Shown: positions 1 through 9,094, numbered from the stretch's first letter. The stretch is 64,000 nt of DNA from Devosia ginsengisoli (GCF_007859655.1 NZ_CP042304.1:3474501-3538500), one strand, 5' to 3'. Program-made: numbers and translations. Notes: a model not told the origin generated them from the letters alone.

Positions 1-1
1 T

Positions 2-235
2 GCCTATATCATGCCGCTGGGCGGGCTGCATGCCGAGGAAATCGTGGCGGCCCTCAACCGGCACCGCAAATTCGTGCGCGGCCGCGTGGCGCCGCAGATC
101 AACATGAAATACGCACCCGAAATCCGCTTCTATGTCGACGACACGTTCGAAGAAGCCGGCCGCATCGATTCCATCCTGCGCTCGGACAAGGTGCAGCGCG
201 ATCTCGATCACGACGACGACGGCGAGACCGAGTGA
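2..235 (+). CDS. rbfA: Ribosome-binding factor A, C-terminal part (cut by window edge)
   Basis: The reading frame is open from base 2, so the start lies upstream of the window. The visible 77 residues include the RbfA C-terminal pattern [23 protein letters not shown] followed by an acidic tail. RbfA binds the 30S subunit and helps mature the 5' end of 16S rRNA, and it is needed for growth in the cold. Its TGA overlaps the GTG start of truB (GTGA), which indicates translational coupling in the usual infB-rbfA-truB order. The family assignment rests on this motif and on the truB neighbour. Confidence 0.9.
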   Translation, partial: AYIMPLGGLHAEEIVAALNRHRKFVRGRVAPQINMKYAPEIRFYVDDTFEEAGRIDSILRSDKVQRDLDHDDDGETE

Positions 236-1134
236 ACCAGCCCAAGCGGATCAAGCGCGCCATTTCCGGCTGGGTGGTGCTCGACAAGCCCTATGACATG
301 ACCTCGACCCAGGCGGTGGGCAAGGTGCGCTGGCTGTTCGGCGCGGCCAAGGCCGGCCATGCCGGCACGCTCGACCCGCTGGCGACAGGCATATTGCCGA
401 TCGCGCTGGGCGAGGCCACCAAGGCCGTGCCGCAGGTGCAGGACGGCACCAAGATCTATCGCTTCGCCATAAAATGGGGCAGCGCCACCACCACCGATGA
501 TGCCGAAGGCGAAGTGGTTGCCACCTCGGATATACGGCCGGAACGGGCAGCGCTCGAGGCCGTATTGCCGCAATTCATCGGCACGATCCTGCAGCGTCCG
601 CCGATCTATTCGGCGCTCAAGATCGACGGCGAGCGCGCCTATGACCTGGCGCGGGCCGGCGAAGCGGTGGACCTGCCGCCGCGCGAGATCGACGTGGACG
701 GGATCGAGCTGATCGAACACGGCAGCGAACAATCCGTGCTCGAAGTCACCTGCGGCAAGGGCACCTATGTGCGTTCGTTGGCGCGCGACATTGCCGAGGC
801 CCTGGGCACGCGCGGCCATGTCAGCATGCTGCATCGCGCCGCCGTCGGGCCCTTCCACGACCAGGACGCCGTGACCATCGACCAGTTGGAGGCTTTGGCG
901 CTGGACGAGCGCGACGCCCTGCTGAAGCCGGTTTCGGCCGGCTTTGCCGAACTGCCGGAAATCCGGCTCGATGCGCAGCAGGCGACGGCTGTACGCCACG
1001 GCAACCCAGTGCTGCTGACCGGGGCGGGTGCGCCGATATCGCTGGACGAATGCTGGGTGAGCTTCAAGGGCGAGGTGCTGGCCACCGGCTGGGTCGAATT
1101 CGGCCAGTTCAAGTGCCGCCGGGTGTTCAACTAA
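232..1134 (+). CDS. truB: tRNA pseudouridine(55) synthase TruB
   Basis: This 300-residue protein converts U55 of the tRNA T-loop to pseudouridine. The TruB motif [16 protein letters not shown] lies at about 42-57, with the catalytic aspartate at D48; a [11 protein letters not shown] motif of the same family is near 178-188. The start is GTG, overlapping the rbfA stop by four bases. A rho-independent terminator follows directly. In many relatives rpsO and pnp come next, but here a convergent small membrane gene does. Length and motifs are complete. Confidence 0.96.
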   Translation: MNQPKRIKRAISGWVVLDKPYDMTSTQAVGKVRWLFGAAKAGHAGTLDPLATGILPIALGEATKAVPQVQDGTKIYRFAIKWGSATTTDDAEGEVVATSDIRPERAALEAVLPQFIGTILQRPPIYSALKIDGERAYDLARAGEAVDLPPREIDVDGIELIEHGSEQSVLEVTCGKGTYVRSLARDIAEALGTRGHVSMLHRAAVGPFHDQDAVTIDQLEALALDERDALLKPVSAGFAELPEIRLDAQQATAVRHGNPVLLTGAGAPISLDECWVSFKGEVLATGWVEFGQFKCRRVFN

Positions 1135-1168
1135 AAGGCGGAGCTTTCGCCCCGCCTTCGTTCTTCCT
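1135..1168 (+). terminator. Rho-independent terminator after truB
   Basis: The arms AAGGCGG (1135-1141) and CCGCCTT (1152-1158) form a 7-bp stem, followed by a T-rich stretch (CGTTCTTCCT). It lies immediately after the truB stop and just before the end of the convergent small gene at 1167. Confidence 0.6.
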
Positions 1169-1244
1169 ATCGCAGGAAGAAGATGATGATGATGATCAGC
1201 CAGATCGGCACGCCGAGCAGCCAGAGACCGAGAGCACGAAACAT
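1167..1244 (-). CDS. Small hydrophobic membrane protein (25 aa)
   Basis: This short reading frame encodes 25 residues: start MFRALGLWLLGVP, then a run of tryptophan, leucine and five consecutive isoleucines, ending FFLR and a stop. It is one transmembrane helix with positive ends. A purine-rich AGGAAAGG ribosome-binding site precedes the ATG by about seven bases. It lies 24 bases downstream of the four-helix membrane protein gene at 1269-2159 and on the same strand, so the two are probably cotranscribed. I do not recognise a named family. The evidence is size, hydrophobicity, ribosome-binding site and context. Confidence 0.55.
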   Translation of the reverse strand: MFRALGLWLLGVPIWLIIIIIFFLR

Positions 1245-1268
1245 GGTGTTTTCCTTTCCTGTCCTGGC

Positions 1269-2159
1269 CTAGAAGCGACGGAATACGTCGGCAAAGACGG
1301 TATTGTTGTCGCGATGGTTGCCGCCTTTCTGCGCGGCCCAGAAAGCGCCGATGGCCGAGATCAGCAGCGAGGCCGCCAGCAGGAATGCACCGATAATGCC
1401 GACATTGCGGGCGATACGCGCCGCTTCGATGGCGTCCTGGCGGGCCGTCTCGACATTGGCAATGACCTGGTCGACCCGTGCCTGGGCCTCTTCCGGCGCC
1501 AGGCCGGTATTGGCGGCCACGACATTGGCGAGGTAGGTGCGGTCCTCATCGGCCACCGTGCCGTCGCCCAGCGCCGCCTGGGCGAAGATGCGGCCGGCTT
1601 CGTCACGCGCTACGGTAGCATCCACCGGCTGCGCGCTGCGGAACAGCGTATCGACGAAATAGGCATTGGGGTCCACGGCGTCTTCGGCGACGTTGGAGGC
1701 TGCCGTGGTCACGGTTGCAGCGGCTGAACCCACGGCATTGGCCGCAGCGCCGATACCGCCCACGGCGATCACCGCACCGAGGATGGCCGCGCCGGCCCAG
1801 ACCAGCAGGCCATGGGCGCCGTCGCGCAGGTCGCTTTCATCCTCGCTGGCATCGAAATAGCGACGACGCAGCCGGCCGGTGAGATAGCCGCCGGCCATGA
1901 AGCTCGAAATCTGCACCCAGAGGAACCAGGTCGCGGCGGCAATGCCGACAAAGATCGGCGAAGCGGTGGCCGACTGGTTATAGCCGAAATCGAGGAAGTT
2001 GAGGCCGACAGCCGAGCCAAAGCTGATCAGCACCAGGCTGATCGCCGAGGCCAGCACGATGCCGGCGATGATGGCGGGCCAATCGACATAGGAGGATTGG
2101 TCGCGATTGGTAGCTGATGTTTCGACGACGGCGACGCCCGCAGGCGCATCGATGGTCAT
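1269..2159 (-). CDS. Four-helix integral membrane protein of unknown function
   Basis: The 296-residue protein has hydrophobic segments near residues 28-52, 68-95, 116-140 and 260-283. A long soluble alanine-rich stretch between the third and fourth carries many acidic residues and is predicted helical. It resembles alphaproteobacterial membrane proteins that databases loosely label PhnA-like; the link to phosphonate metabolism is not supported here. I chose the start at 2159 because AGGAGAAG precedes it, not the upstream ATG that would add 12 residues. Small membrane peptides are encoded on both sides on the same strand, suggesting a small envelope-related transcription unit. Confidence 0.75.
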   Translation of the reverse strand: MTIDAPAGVAVVETSATNRDQSSYVDWPAIIAGIVLASAISLVLISFGSAVGLNFLDFGYNQSATASPIFVGIAAATWFLWVQISSFMAGGYLTGRLRRRYFDASEDESDLRDGAHGLLVWAGAAILGAVIAVGGIGAAANAVGSAAATVTTAASNVAEDAVDPNAYFVDTLFRSAQPVDATVARDEAGRIFAQAALGDGTVADEDRTYLANVVAANTGLAPEEAQARVDQVIANVETARQDAIEAARIARNVGIIGAFLLAASLLISAIGAFWAAQKGGNHRDNNTVFADVFRRF

Positions 2160-2197
2160 GGCAGCTTCTCCTGTCTTGCGGGTTGCTCTGGCCATGA

Positions 2198-2272
2198 TCA
2201 GGCGAGACCGATGAAGGACAGGATGGCCATGACGATAACGACGAGGCCGACGAGATAAATGATGGAGTTCAT
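2198..2272 (-). CDS. Small hydrophobic membrane protein (24 aa)
   Basis: This 24-residue peptide begins MNSIIYLVGLVVIVMAILS and ends with a short glycine-containing tail, forming a single transmembrane helix. AGAAGG lies about eight bases before the ATG. Similar tiny peptides starting MNxIIYLVG and ending FxGLA are widespread in Hyphomicrobiales, from memory, with no known function. It lies 38 bases upstream of the membrane protein gene at 1269-2159 on the same strand. A longer in-frame extension upstream is possible but has no ribosome-binding site and an unconvincing composition. Confidence 0.6.
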   Translation of the reverse strand: MNSIIYLVGLVVIVMAILSFIGLA

Positions 2273-2419
2273 GGGAGTTGCCTTCTTGTTGACCGGGTGT
2301 GGCATCAACCGAAGGCAGGCTGAATCGTTCCCGCAGGCTGCACAGATTTTGGGCAGAAGGCAGTCACCCGGACGGGTCAGGCTGGCGGAGCCGGTAGGTC
2401 CATATCGCCATGACGCCAA

Positions 2420-2448
2420 GCAAAAAGGCGGGGATTGCTCCCCGCCTT
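2420..2448 (-). terminator. Rho-independent terminator of the pyrimidine operon
   Basis: A 10-bp perfect stem (2425-2434 with 2439-2448, GGCGGGGA core) has a four-base loop and, read on the minus strand, is followed by TTTTT. It lies 24 bases after the stop of the last gene (2473), so it should end the long minus-strand operon. Confidence 0.85.
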
Positions 2449-2472
2449 CATGCCTTGGCAGTGCTGCGTAGC

Positions 2473-3447
2473 CTAGAGCCCGTCGGTGACCACGGTCGTA
2501 TAGGCGCCTTCCGGCTCGGCCTTGATGATCGACTGGTCGAGCAGGGCCTTCACCGTCCGCTCATAGGTGGCCATGTCGAGCTTGGGGTCGGTGGGATCGA
2601 CCAGCTTGGCGACCTCGCCGGTCATGTAGAGCTGGTGGTCGAGGGTCGCGGCACCGGTATCGTCCATGTCGACGACGATCTGGGCGGCTTCTTCCGGGTT
2701 CTCGGCGGCATAGGCCCAGCCCTTCATCGAGGCGCGGACGAAGCGGGTATAGGCATCGACCTTGGCCGGATCGGAGAGGCTTTCCTCCATGACATAGAGA
2801 CCGTCTTCGAGCAGGTCATTGCCCATCTCGGTATAGTTGAAGATGGTCAGGTTGTCCGGCCCGTAACCGGCATCGAGCGCCTGGCCATATTCGTTATAGG
2901 TCATGACCGAGATGCAGTCGGCCTGGCCCTGGATCATCGGCTGGATATCGAAGCTCTGCTGCAGCACGGTGACGCCGCCCTCCGAGCCGTCGGTGGCAAT
3001 GCCTTCCTTGTTCATCCAGGCAAAGAACGGATATTCATTCCCGAAGAACCAGACCCCCAGTGTGTGGCCCGGGAAGTCGGCGACTTCGGTGATTTCGGTT
3101 TCGGTCGGACAGATCATCATCAGGCCGCTTCGCTTGAACGGTTGGGCGATATTGACCAGCGGCACGCCGCTTTCGCGGGCGGCCATGCCTGCCGCCATCC
3201 AGGTGACGATGATGTCGGCGCCACCGCCGGCAATCACCTGTTCGGGGGCAATGTTGGGCCCGCCCGCCAGGATGGTGACGTCGAGGTTTTCCTCGTCATA
3301 GAAGCCCTTGGATTCGGCAACGAGATAGCCGGCAAACTGCGCCTGGGTCACCCATTTGAGCTGCAGCGTCAGCGCGTCCTGTGCAAAGGCGGGTGCGGTC
3401 GAAAGCGCCAGGGCGCCGACGAGCAGACCTGCGATAGTATTCTTCAT
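2473..3447 (-). CDS. ABC transporter substrate-binding protein, NMT1/THI5-like
   Basis: This 324-residue periplasmic binding protein has a clear signal peptide (residues 1-23, cleaved after APAFA). The mature start LTLQLKWVTQAQFAGYLVAESKGFY is typical of the NMT1/THI5-like (NitT/TauT and pyrimidine) family. It is the last gene of the operon, 19 bases after a permease gene, and a strong terminator follows. The operon makes a pyrimidine, dihydropyrimidine or hydantoin the likely ligand; that is inference, because family members also bind thiamine precursors and sulfonates. The start at 3447 was chosen for its signal peptide; an upstream ATG would add 12 charged residues. Confidence 0.88.
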   Translation of the reverse strand: MKNTIAGLLVGALALSTAPAFAQDALTLQLKWVTQAQFAGYLVAESKGFYDEENLDVTILAGGPNIAPEQVIAGGGADIIVTWMAAGMAARESGVPLVNIAQPFKRSGLMMICPTETEITEVADFPGHTLGVWFFGNEYPFFAWMNKEGIATDGSEGGVTVLQQSFDIQPMIQGQADCISVMTYNEYGQALDAGYGPDNLTIFNYTEMGNDLLEDGLYVMEESLSDPAKVDAYTRFVRASMKGWAYAAENPEEAAQIVVDMDDTGAATLDHQLYMTGEVAKLVDPTDPKLDMATYERTVKALLDQSIIKAEPEGAYTTVVTDGL

Positions 3448-3466
3448 TTTCGTTCCCTTTTCCCTG

Positions 3467-4567
3467 TTACGCCCGTCCACCACGGACAGACGGATGCCAG
3501 AAGGTGACGCCCCTTTCTATGAGGGCGATCACCCCGTAGAAGGCGGACCCCGCGATCGCTGCAACGGCGATCTCCGCCCAGACCAGATCGATGGCCAGCC
3601 GGCCAACGCCTGTCGATATTCGGAAGCCCATTCCCACGACGGGCGTCCCGAAGAATTCCGCTACGATTGCGCCGATCAAGGCCAGAGTCGAGTTGATCTT
3701 GAGGGCGTTGAAGATGAAGGGCCCGGCGGCGGGAAGTCGTAGCTTCAGAAGCGTTTGCCAGTAATCGGCAGCATAGGTTCGCATCAGGTCGCGCTCGATG
3801 CTGGAACTGGCATTGAGGCCGGCCACGGTGTTGACCAGCATGGGAAAGAACGTCATCGCCACGACGACGGCGGCCTTTGACTGCCAGTCAAAGCCGAACC
3901 ACATCACCATGATTGGCGCGATGCCGATAATGGGCAGCGCCGACATGAAATTGCCGATCGGCAACAGCCCGGCCTTGAGGAAGGGCGACCGATCAACCAG
4001 GATTGCCACGACGAGGCCCGACAGGCACCCAATGGCAAAGCCCGGCAGCACCGACTTGATGAAGGTCTGCACGAAATCGGCCCACAGGATCGGGGCTGAA
4101 TTGGCCAGTTGCGCGCCGATCGCCGAAGGCGCGGGCAACAACACCGGTGGTACATTGGCGCCGCGCGTCACCACTTCCCAGATCACCAATAGCGCCGCCC
4201 CGAAGACCACGGGGATCAGCAGACCCAGCCCGGCATTGTCGCCGAGGCGGGGCGCCAGGCTCTTGCTGAGACGCTCCACGAACAGCCAGGCAAAAAGCCA
4301 GGCCACTACCACTGCCATCCAGAAAAATGGCAGTGGCGGCGCAAATGCTCCGATGCTGGTGAGCACGGCGACGCCCCCCAACAGCGCAAAGGCGCCATCG
4401 GCCCACAGGCCCAGCGGCACGAAGAAGCGGATCAGCGACAGACAGCCCAGAGCCAGGAAGGCCTTGAGCAGCAGTGCTTGCTCGAAGGGCGTGACGAAAC
4501 TGTAGGCAAGGGCTGCGGCGGAGAGGCCTCCCGCGACAAGAGCCAGGAAATATTGCAACTGGCTCAT
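3467..4567 (-). CDS. ABC transporter permease with N-terminal extension
   Basis: The 366-residue inner-membrane permease has a BPD_transp_1 domain in its C-terminal two thirds. The cytoplasmic EAA loop is visible as YWQTLLKLRLPAAGPFIFNALKI near 272-294. The first roughly 110 residues add three or four transmembrane helices not found in the partner permease. Its ATG overlaps the stop of that partner by four bases (ATGA). Together with the ATPase and the binding protein it forms a complete importer with two different permease subunits. Substrate is inferred from the dihydropyrimidinase operon. Confidence 0.88.
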   Translation of the reverse strand: MSQLQYFLALVAGGLSAAALAYSFVTPFEQALLLKAFLALGCLSLIRFFVPLGLWADGAFALLGGVAVLTSIGAFAPPLPFFWMAVVVAWLFAWLFVERLSKSLAPRLGDNAGLGLLIPVVFGAALLVIWEVVTRGANVPPVLLPAPSAIGAQLANSAPILWADFVQTFIKSVLPGFAIGCLSGLVVAILVDRSPFLKAGLLPIGNFMSALPIIGIAPIMVMWFGFDWQSKAAVVVAMTFFPMLVNTVAGLNASSSIERDLMRTYAADYWQTLLKLRLPAAGPFIFNALKINSTLALIGAIVAEFFGTPVVGMGFRISTGVGRLAIDLVWAEIAVAAIAGSAFYGVIALIERGVTFWHPSVRGGRA

Positions 4568-5433
4568 GCGGGACGCACCCCCATGCGGGCATTGACCATG
4601 CGTTCGGCCACGCCGACGATCATCACCAATATGGCGGCCAGCGCCGCGGCGATGAACAAGGCGGCCCAGATCTGGATGGTCTGGCCATTATACGAGCCGG
4701 TCAGCAGCCGGACGCCCAGCCCGCCGCCGGCGGCATTGGAAAGCTCGCTGACCACCGCGCCAACCAGCGAAATAGCGATGCCCACCTTCATCGAGGCGAA
4801 CAGGATAGGCATGGCGGCGGGCCAGCGCAGCTTCCAGAACGTCTGCCACGGCGAGGCGTCATAGGTATGCAACAGGTCGAGCTGGATGCTCTCGGGCGAG
4901 CGCAGACCCTTGACCATGCCGACCACGACCGGGAAGAAGCTGAGATACATCGAGATCAGGGCGCGCGGCACCGTGCCGGTAATGCCGACCGAACCCAGAC
5001 CCACCACCACCATGGGCGCGATGGCCAAGATGGGAATGGTCTGGCTGGCGATGATCCAGGGCATCAGGGAGCGATTGGCCGCCTCATTGTGCACGATGAA
5101 CACGGCCAGCACCACGCCCAGCGCGGTGCCCAGCACGAAGCCCAGCAGCGTCGAGGATAGGGTGATCCAGCCGTGATAGGCCAGCGAGCGCTTCGAGGTC
5201 AGCTCCAGCGCCACGGTGGCATTCCAGATTTCGCCCACCACCTGATGCGGCGCCGGCAGCACCGGCCGGTCCTGCGCCCAGGTCTGCAGGGCAAAGTCGG
5301 TGAAGGGCACATCGGTAAGATTGGCCCGCGTATTGAGCGTATTCTGCCAGGGCGCGTTCATGGCAATGGCGCCAGCATACCAGATGACGACTATGGCGAG
5401 CAGGACGGTGATGATGGGCCCTGCGCGACGCAT
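4564..5433 (-). CDS. ABC transporter permease
   Basis: The 289-residue inner-membrane permease has an N-terminal helix followed by about five more. Its EAA loop reads WQTFWKLRWPAAMPILFASMK. A conserved TIPILAIAPMVVV stretch is typical of NitT/TauT-type permeases. The start at 5433 shares one base with the stop of the ATPase gene (TGATG), so translation is coupled. It is predicted to pair with the longer permease encoded next to make the transmembrane channel of the importer. Confidence 0.9.
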   Translation of the reverse strand: MRRAGPIITVLLAIVVIWYAGAIAMNAPWQNTLNTRANLTDVPFTDFALQTWAQDRPVLPAPHQVVGEIWNATVALELTSKRSLAYHGWITLSSTLLGFVLGTALGVVLAVFIVHNEAANRSLMPWIIASQTIPILAIAPMVVVGLGSVGITGTVPRALISMYLSFFPVVVGMVKGLRSPESIQLDLLHTYDASPWQTFWKLRWPAAMPILFASMKVGIAISLVGAVVSELSNAAGGGLGVRLLTGSYNGQTIQIWAALFIAAALAAILVMIVGVAERMVNARMGVRPA

Positions 5434-6251
5434 CACACCACCTCCTCGTAGCTGTGCCCGGCGCGCAGCCCGTCGCGTACCCGCGCGGCAATGGCCAGGA
5501 ATTCCGGCGTCTCGCGAATGTCGAGCGGGCGCTCCTTGGGCAGGTCGCTCTCGATCACGTCGGTGACGCGGCCGGGGCGGGGGGACATGACCACGATCTT
5601 GGTCGACAGATACACCGCCTCGGGAATGGAGTGGGTGACGAAGCAGATAGTCTTGCCCGTGCGGTCCCACAGCTTGAGCAGTTCGGAATTGAGGTGGTCG
5701 CGCACGATCTCGTCCAGCGCACCGAAGGGTTCGTCCATCAGCAGCAGGTCGGCATCGAAGGAGAGCGCCCTGGCGATGGAGGCGCGTTGCTGCATGCCGC
5801 CCGAGAGTTGCCAGGGATACTTCTTCTCGAAGCCGGACAGGTTCACCAGGTCCATGGTGCGCTTGACTCGCTCGGCCTGCTGCCCGGCGCCATAGCCCAT
5901 GATTTCGAGCGGCAGGGCCACGTTCTTTTCGACCGTGCGCCAGGGATAGAGCGCGGGCGCCTGGAACACATAGCCATAGGCGCGGGCCTTGCGCGCCACT
6001 TCCGGCGTCTGGCCATTGATGGTCAACTTGCCCGAAGTGGGCCGCTCCAGGTCGGCAATGGTGCGCAGGAACGTGGTCTTGCCGCAGCCCGAGGGACCGA
6101 TGAAGGAGACGAACTCGCCCTTGTTGATGGTGAGGTTGACATCGCTGAGCGCAACGACGTCGCCGTCATTGGTCTTGAAGGTCAGGCCAAGATTTTGGGC
6201 GGAGACGACCGGGGTCATGAAGCGGCCCTGCTCAAATGCGTCAAAAACCAT
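5433..6251 (-). CDS. ABC transporter ATP-binding protein
   Basis: The 272-residue ATPase carries a Walker A GPSGCGKTT, the ABC signature LSGGMQQRASIARAL and a Walker B LLLMDEPFGALDE, all in order, followed by an H-loop THS. It belongs to the NitT/TauT/SsuB-like importers. The start at 6251 overlaps the stop of the dihydropyrimidinase gene by one base (TGATG). A second in-frame ATG 33 bases later (MTPVVSAQ) is also possible, since neither has a strong ribosome-binding site. It energises import through the two adjacent permeases. Confidence 0.92.
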   Translation of the reverse strand: MVFDAFEQGRFMTPVVSAQNLGLTFKTNDGDVVALSDVNLTINKGEFVSFIGPSGCGKTTFLRTIADLERPTSGKLTINGQTPEVARKARAYGYVFQAPALYPWRTVEKNVALPLEIMGYGAGQQAERVKRTMDLVNLSGFEKKYPWQLSGGMQQRASIARALSFDADLLLMDEPFGALDEIVRDHLNSELLKLWDRTGKTICFVTHSIPEAVYLSTKIVVMSPRPGRVTDVIESDLPKERPLDIRETPEFLAIAARVRDGLRAGHSYEEVV

Positions 6252-7705
6252 CAAACCCCCGTCGCCGGAATGCCCGAGCGCTCCACCTTGCGGGGCGCCA
6301 CGATTTCTTTCCACTGGCTGAGGGCACGATTGACAGGGTTTTTCGCTTCGCGGGCAACGAACCTGCCATGCCCCGGCTCGGCCTTGACCTCGCTTTCCAC
6401 GATGGAAACCTTGCCGCGGGAGAGCACATAGCGCGGCAGGCCGGTGACCTCGAAGCCTTCGAACACATTGTAGTCGATGACCGACTGCTGGCTGGCAGCC
6501 GAAATGGTCTTCTTGCGCTTGGGATCCCAGACCACGAGGTCCGCATCGGCCCCGACCAGAACAGCGCCCTTTTTTGGGTAGAGGTTCAATATCTTGGCGA
6601 TATTGGTCGAGGTCACGGCCACGAATTCGTTCATGGTCAAGCGCCCGGTATTGACGCCCGCCGTCCACAGCACCGGCAGGCGGTCTTCGAGCCCGCCCGT
6701 GCCATTGGGGATCTTGGCGAAATTGCCCACGCCAGTGCGCTTCTGGTCGGTGGTGAAGGCGCAATGATCGGTGGCGACGCAGGATAGTGAGCCCGATTGC
6801 AGCCCGGCCCACAGCGAATCCTGATGGCTCTTGTTACGGAAGGGCGGCGACATCACCCGGCGCGCGGCATGGTCCCAGTCGGCGTTGAAATATTCGCTTT
6901 CATCCAGCGTCAGATGCTGGATCAGCGGCTCGCCATAGACGCGCATACCCTTCTGGCGGGCGCGGCGGATGGCCTCGTGGCTCTGCTCGGCCGAGACATG
7001 CACCACATAGAGCGGCACGCCGGCCATGTCGGCGATCATGATGGCGCGATTGGTGGCCTCACCCTCCACTTCCGGCGGGCGGGAATAGGCATGGGCTTCC
7101 GGGCCGTTATTGCCTTCGGCCAGCAGCTTGGCCGTCATCGCCGCAACCACGTCGCCGTTTTCGGCATGCACCAGGGGGAGGGCCCCCAGATCGGCGCAGC
7201 GCTGGAACGACGAGAACATCTCGTCGTCATTGACCATGAGCGAGCCCTTATAGGCCATGAAATGCTTGAAGCTGGTAATACCGCGATCGACCACTTCGGC
7301 CATTTCCCGCCACACCTGCTCGCTCCACCAGGTGATGGCCATGTGGAAGCTGTAGTCCGCCGAAGCCTTGCCGGTCTTGTTGTCCCACATCTGCAGGGCT
7401 TCGAGCAGGCTCTGGTTGGGGTTGGGCAGGCAGAAATCCACCACCATGGTCGTGCCGCCTGCAAGGCCAGCGCGCGTGCCGCTCTCGAAATCATCGGCCG
7501 AATAGGTGCCCATGAACGGCATTTCGAGATGGGTGTGCGGGTCGATGCCTCCCGGCATGATGTAGCAGCCGGTGGCGTCCAGCACGGTGTCGCCCGACAG
7601 GTTCTGGCCGATCTCGACGATGGTCTCGCCTTCGATCTTGACGTCGGCCTTGTAGGTCAGGTCCGCGGTGACGACGGTGCCGTTTTTTACGACAGTGCTG
7701 CCCAT
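6251..7705 (-). CDS. hydA: Dihydropyrimidinase / D-hydantoinase
   Basis: This 484-residue amidohydrolase opens the ring of dihydrouracil or dihydrothymine to give N-carbamoyl-beta-amino acids; related enzymes act on 5-substituted hydantoins. The binuclear metal site is complete: HxH at H57/H59, carboxylatable lysine K147 in SFKHFMAYKG, H180 (LVHAEN), H236 (VVHVS) and D313 (ATDH). The ATG is preceded by GGGAG. It is followed without a gap by the transporter ATPase and preceded by the carbamoyl hydrolase gene, which acts on its product. Whether uracil-type or hydantoin substrates dominate cannot be told from sequence. Confidence 0.93.
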   Translation of the reverse strand: MGSTVVKNGTVVTADLTYKADVKIEGETIVEIGQNLSGDTVLDATGCYIMPGGIDPHTHLEMPFMGTYSADDFESGTRAGLAGGTTMVVDFCLPNPNQSLLEALQMWDNKTGKASADYSFHMAITWWSEQVWREMAEVVDRGITSFKHFMAYKGSLMVNDDEMFSSFQRCADLGALPLVHAENGDVVAAMTAKLLAEGNNGPEAHAYSRPPEVEGEATNRAIMIADMAGVPLYVVHVSAEQSHEAIRRARQKGMRVYGEPLIQHLTLDESEYFNADWDHAARRVMSPPFRNKSHQDSLWAGLQSGSLSCVATDHCAFTTDQKRTGVGNFAKIPNGTGGLEDRLPVLWTAGVNTGRLTMNEFVAVTSTNIAKILNLYPKKGAVLVGADADLVVWDPKRKKTISAASQQSVIDYNVFEGFEVTGLPRYVLSRGKVSIVESEVKAEPGHGRFVAREAKNPVNRALSQWKEIVAPRKVERSGIPATGV

Positions 7706-7795
7706 TTCTTGCTCACTCCCTTAGTCAAATTCACTGTTTCGTCCGCCCTGTCCGGCCCGTCTTGGCTATTGCTGCAAGTTCGGTGCCATGTGCCG

Positions 7796-7815
7796 GATGA
7801 TCCTCCTCGATCATC
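7796..7815. repeat. Inverted repeat between hydrolase and dihydropyrimidinase genes
   Basis: The arms GATGATC (7796-7802) and GATCATC (7809-7815) are perfect inverted copies around CTCCTC. They lie in the 138-bp gap inside the operon. They could stabilise or separate transcript segments; no T-run follows, so a terminator is not supported. Confidence 0.35.
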
Positions 7816-7843
7816 GGCGGGCGGTTGGTTTATTCCTGTGACA

Positions 7844-9094
7844 TCACTCCACGATCTCCGCCGTTTCCACTACGGCGTGGAACAGCACATCGGCGCCGGC
7901 CGTGGCCCATTCCCTGGAAATGTCCTCGGCTTCGTTATGACTTAGCCCGTCGACGCAGGGGCACATGACCATGGTTGATGGCGCGACCTTGTTGGTCCAA
8001 CAGGCGTCGTGGCCGGCGCCCGAAATGATGTTCATGTGGCTGTAGCCGAGTTTTTCGGCCGCAGCGCGGACGCGGCCCACCAGTGTCGGATCGAAGGTCA
8101 CCGGGTCGAAATGGCCGACCGCCTCCATGGCATAACCGACGCCGGCTTGCCTGCAGATTTCCTGTGCTTTGCTTTCGATCTGCTCGCGCATGGAGTTGAG
8201 CTTGCCCAGTTCCGGCGAGCGAATGTCCACGGTGAAGACCACATTGCCCGGCAAGACGTTGCGCGAATTGGGCGCGAACTTCATCTGCCCCACGCCACCG
8301 ACGGCGCCGGGCTGGTGATCCATGGCGACGGCCTGCACCATTTCGAGGATGCGCGCCATGGCGAGGCCGGCATTTACTCGCATGTTCATCGGGGTGGAGC
8401 CGGTATGGGCTTCCTTGCCGGTCAGGGTGAATTCGAGCCACCACAGGCCCTGGCCGTGCGTGACGACGCCGATCTGCTTGTTCTCGGCTTCGAGGATCGG
8501 GCCCTGCTCGATGTGATATTCGAAATAGGCGTGCATCTTGCGGGCGCCGACCGGCTCCTCGCCGACCCAGCCGATGCGCTGCAACTCGTCACCGAAGCTC
8601 TTGCCCTCCTGAGCCTTGCGGTCATAGGCGTATTCGAGCGTATGGATGCCGGCGAAGACACCCGAGGCCAGCATGGCCGGGGCGAAACGGGCGCCTTCTT
8701 CATTGGTCCAGTTGGTCACGACGATGGGGTGCTTCGTCTTGATGCCGAGGTCGTTCATGGTGCGGACGAGTTCGAGCCCCGCCAGCACGCCCAGCACGCC
8801 ATCATATTTGCCGCCGGTGGGCTGGGTATCGAGATGGGAGCCGACATAGACCGGCAGCGCGTCCGGATCGGTGCCCGGGCGGGTCATGAACATGGTGCCC
8901 ATCTTATCGACGCCCATGGTGAGACCGGCATCCTCGCACCAGCGCTGGAAGAGCGCGCGCCCCTCCTTGTCACTGTCGGTCAGCGTCTGGCGATTATTGC
9001 CCCCCGCAATACCGGGGCCGATCCGGGCCATGTCCATGAGGCTGTCCCAGAGCCGATCACCATTGATGCGAAGGTTTTCTCCTGGGGCAGACAT
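7844..9094 (-). CDS. M20-family N-carbamoyl-amino acid hydrolase / beta-ureidopropionase
   Basis: The 416-residue zinc hydrolase removes the carbamoyl group from the dihydropyrimidinase product, giving beta-alanine (or an amino acid), CO2 and ammonia. Metal ligands of the M20 hydantoinase/carbamoylase subfamily are visible: H87 and D98 (GSHLDTQPTGGKYDG), E132/E133 (TNEEGARF), H194 (EYHIEQG) and a late GHDAC histidine. A dimerisation-domain insert lies at about 215-330. It is cotranscribed with the dihydropyrimidinase gene. Beta-ureidopropionase is favoured over L-carbamoylase because beta-alanine-degrading enzymes are encoded in the same operon; allantoate hydrolase is less likely. Confidence 0.9.
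   Translation of the reverse strand: MSAPGENLRINGDRLWDSLMDMARIGPGIAGGNNRQTLTDSDKEGRALFQRWCEDAGLTMGVDKMGTMFMTRPGTDPDALPVYVGSHLDTQPTGGKYDGVLGVLAGLELVRTMNDLGIKTKHPIVVTNWTNEEGARFAPAMLASGVFAGIHTLEYAYDRKAQEGKSFGDELQRIGWVGEEPVGARKMHAYFEYHIEQGPILEAENKQIGVVTHGQGLWWLEFTLTGKEAHTGSTPMNMRVNAGLAMARILEMVQAVAMDHQPGAVGGVGQMKFAPNSRNVLPGNVVFTVDIRSPELGKLNSMREQIESKAQEICRQAGVGYAMEAVGHFDPVTFDPTLVGRVRAAAEKLGYSHMNIISGAGHDACWTNKVAPSTMVMCPCVDGLSHNEAEDISREWATAGADVLFHAVVETAEIVE

Noticed and set aside
2410..3507. A 365-codon plus-strand frame opposite the binding-protein gene
   Set aside because: Antisense shadow of a gene with a clear signal peptide and family signature; it also begins inside a terminator.
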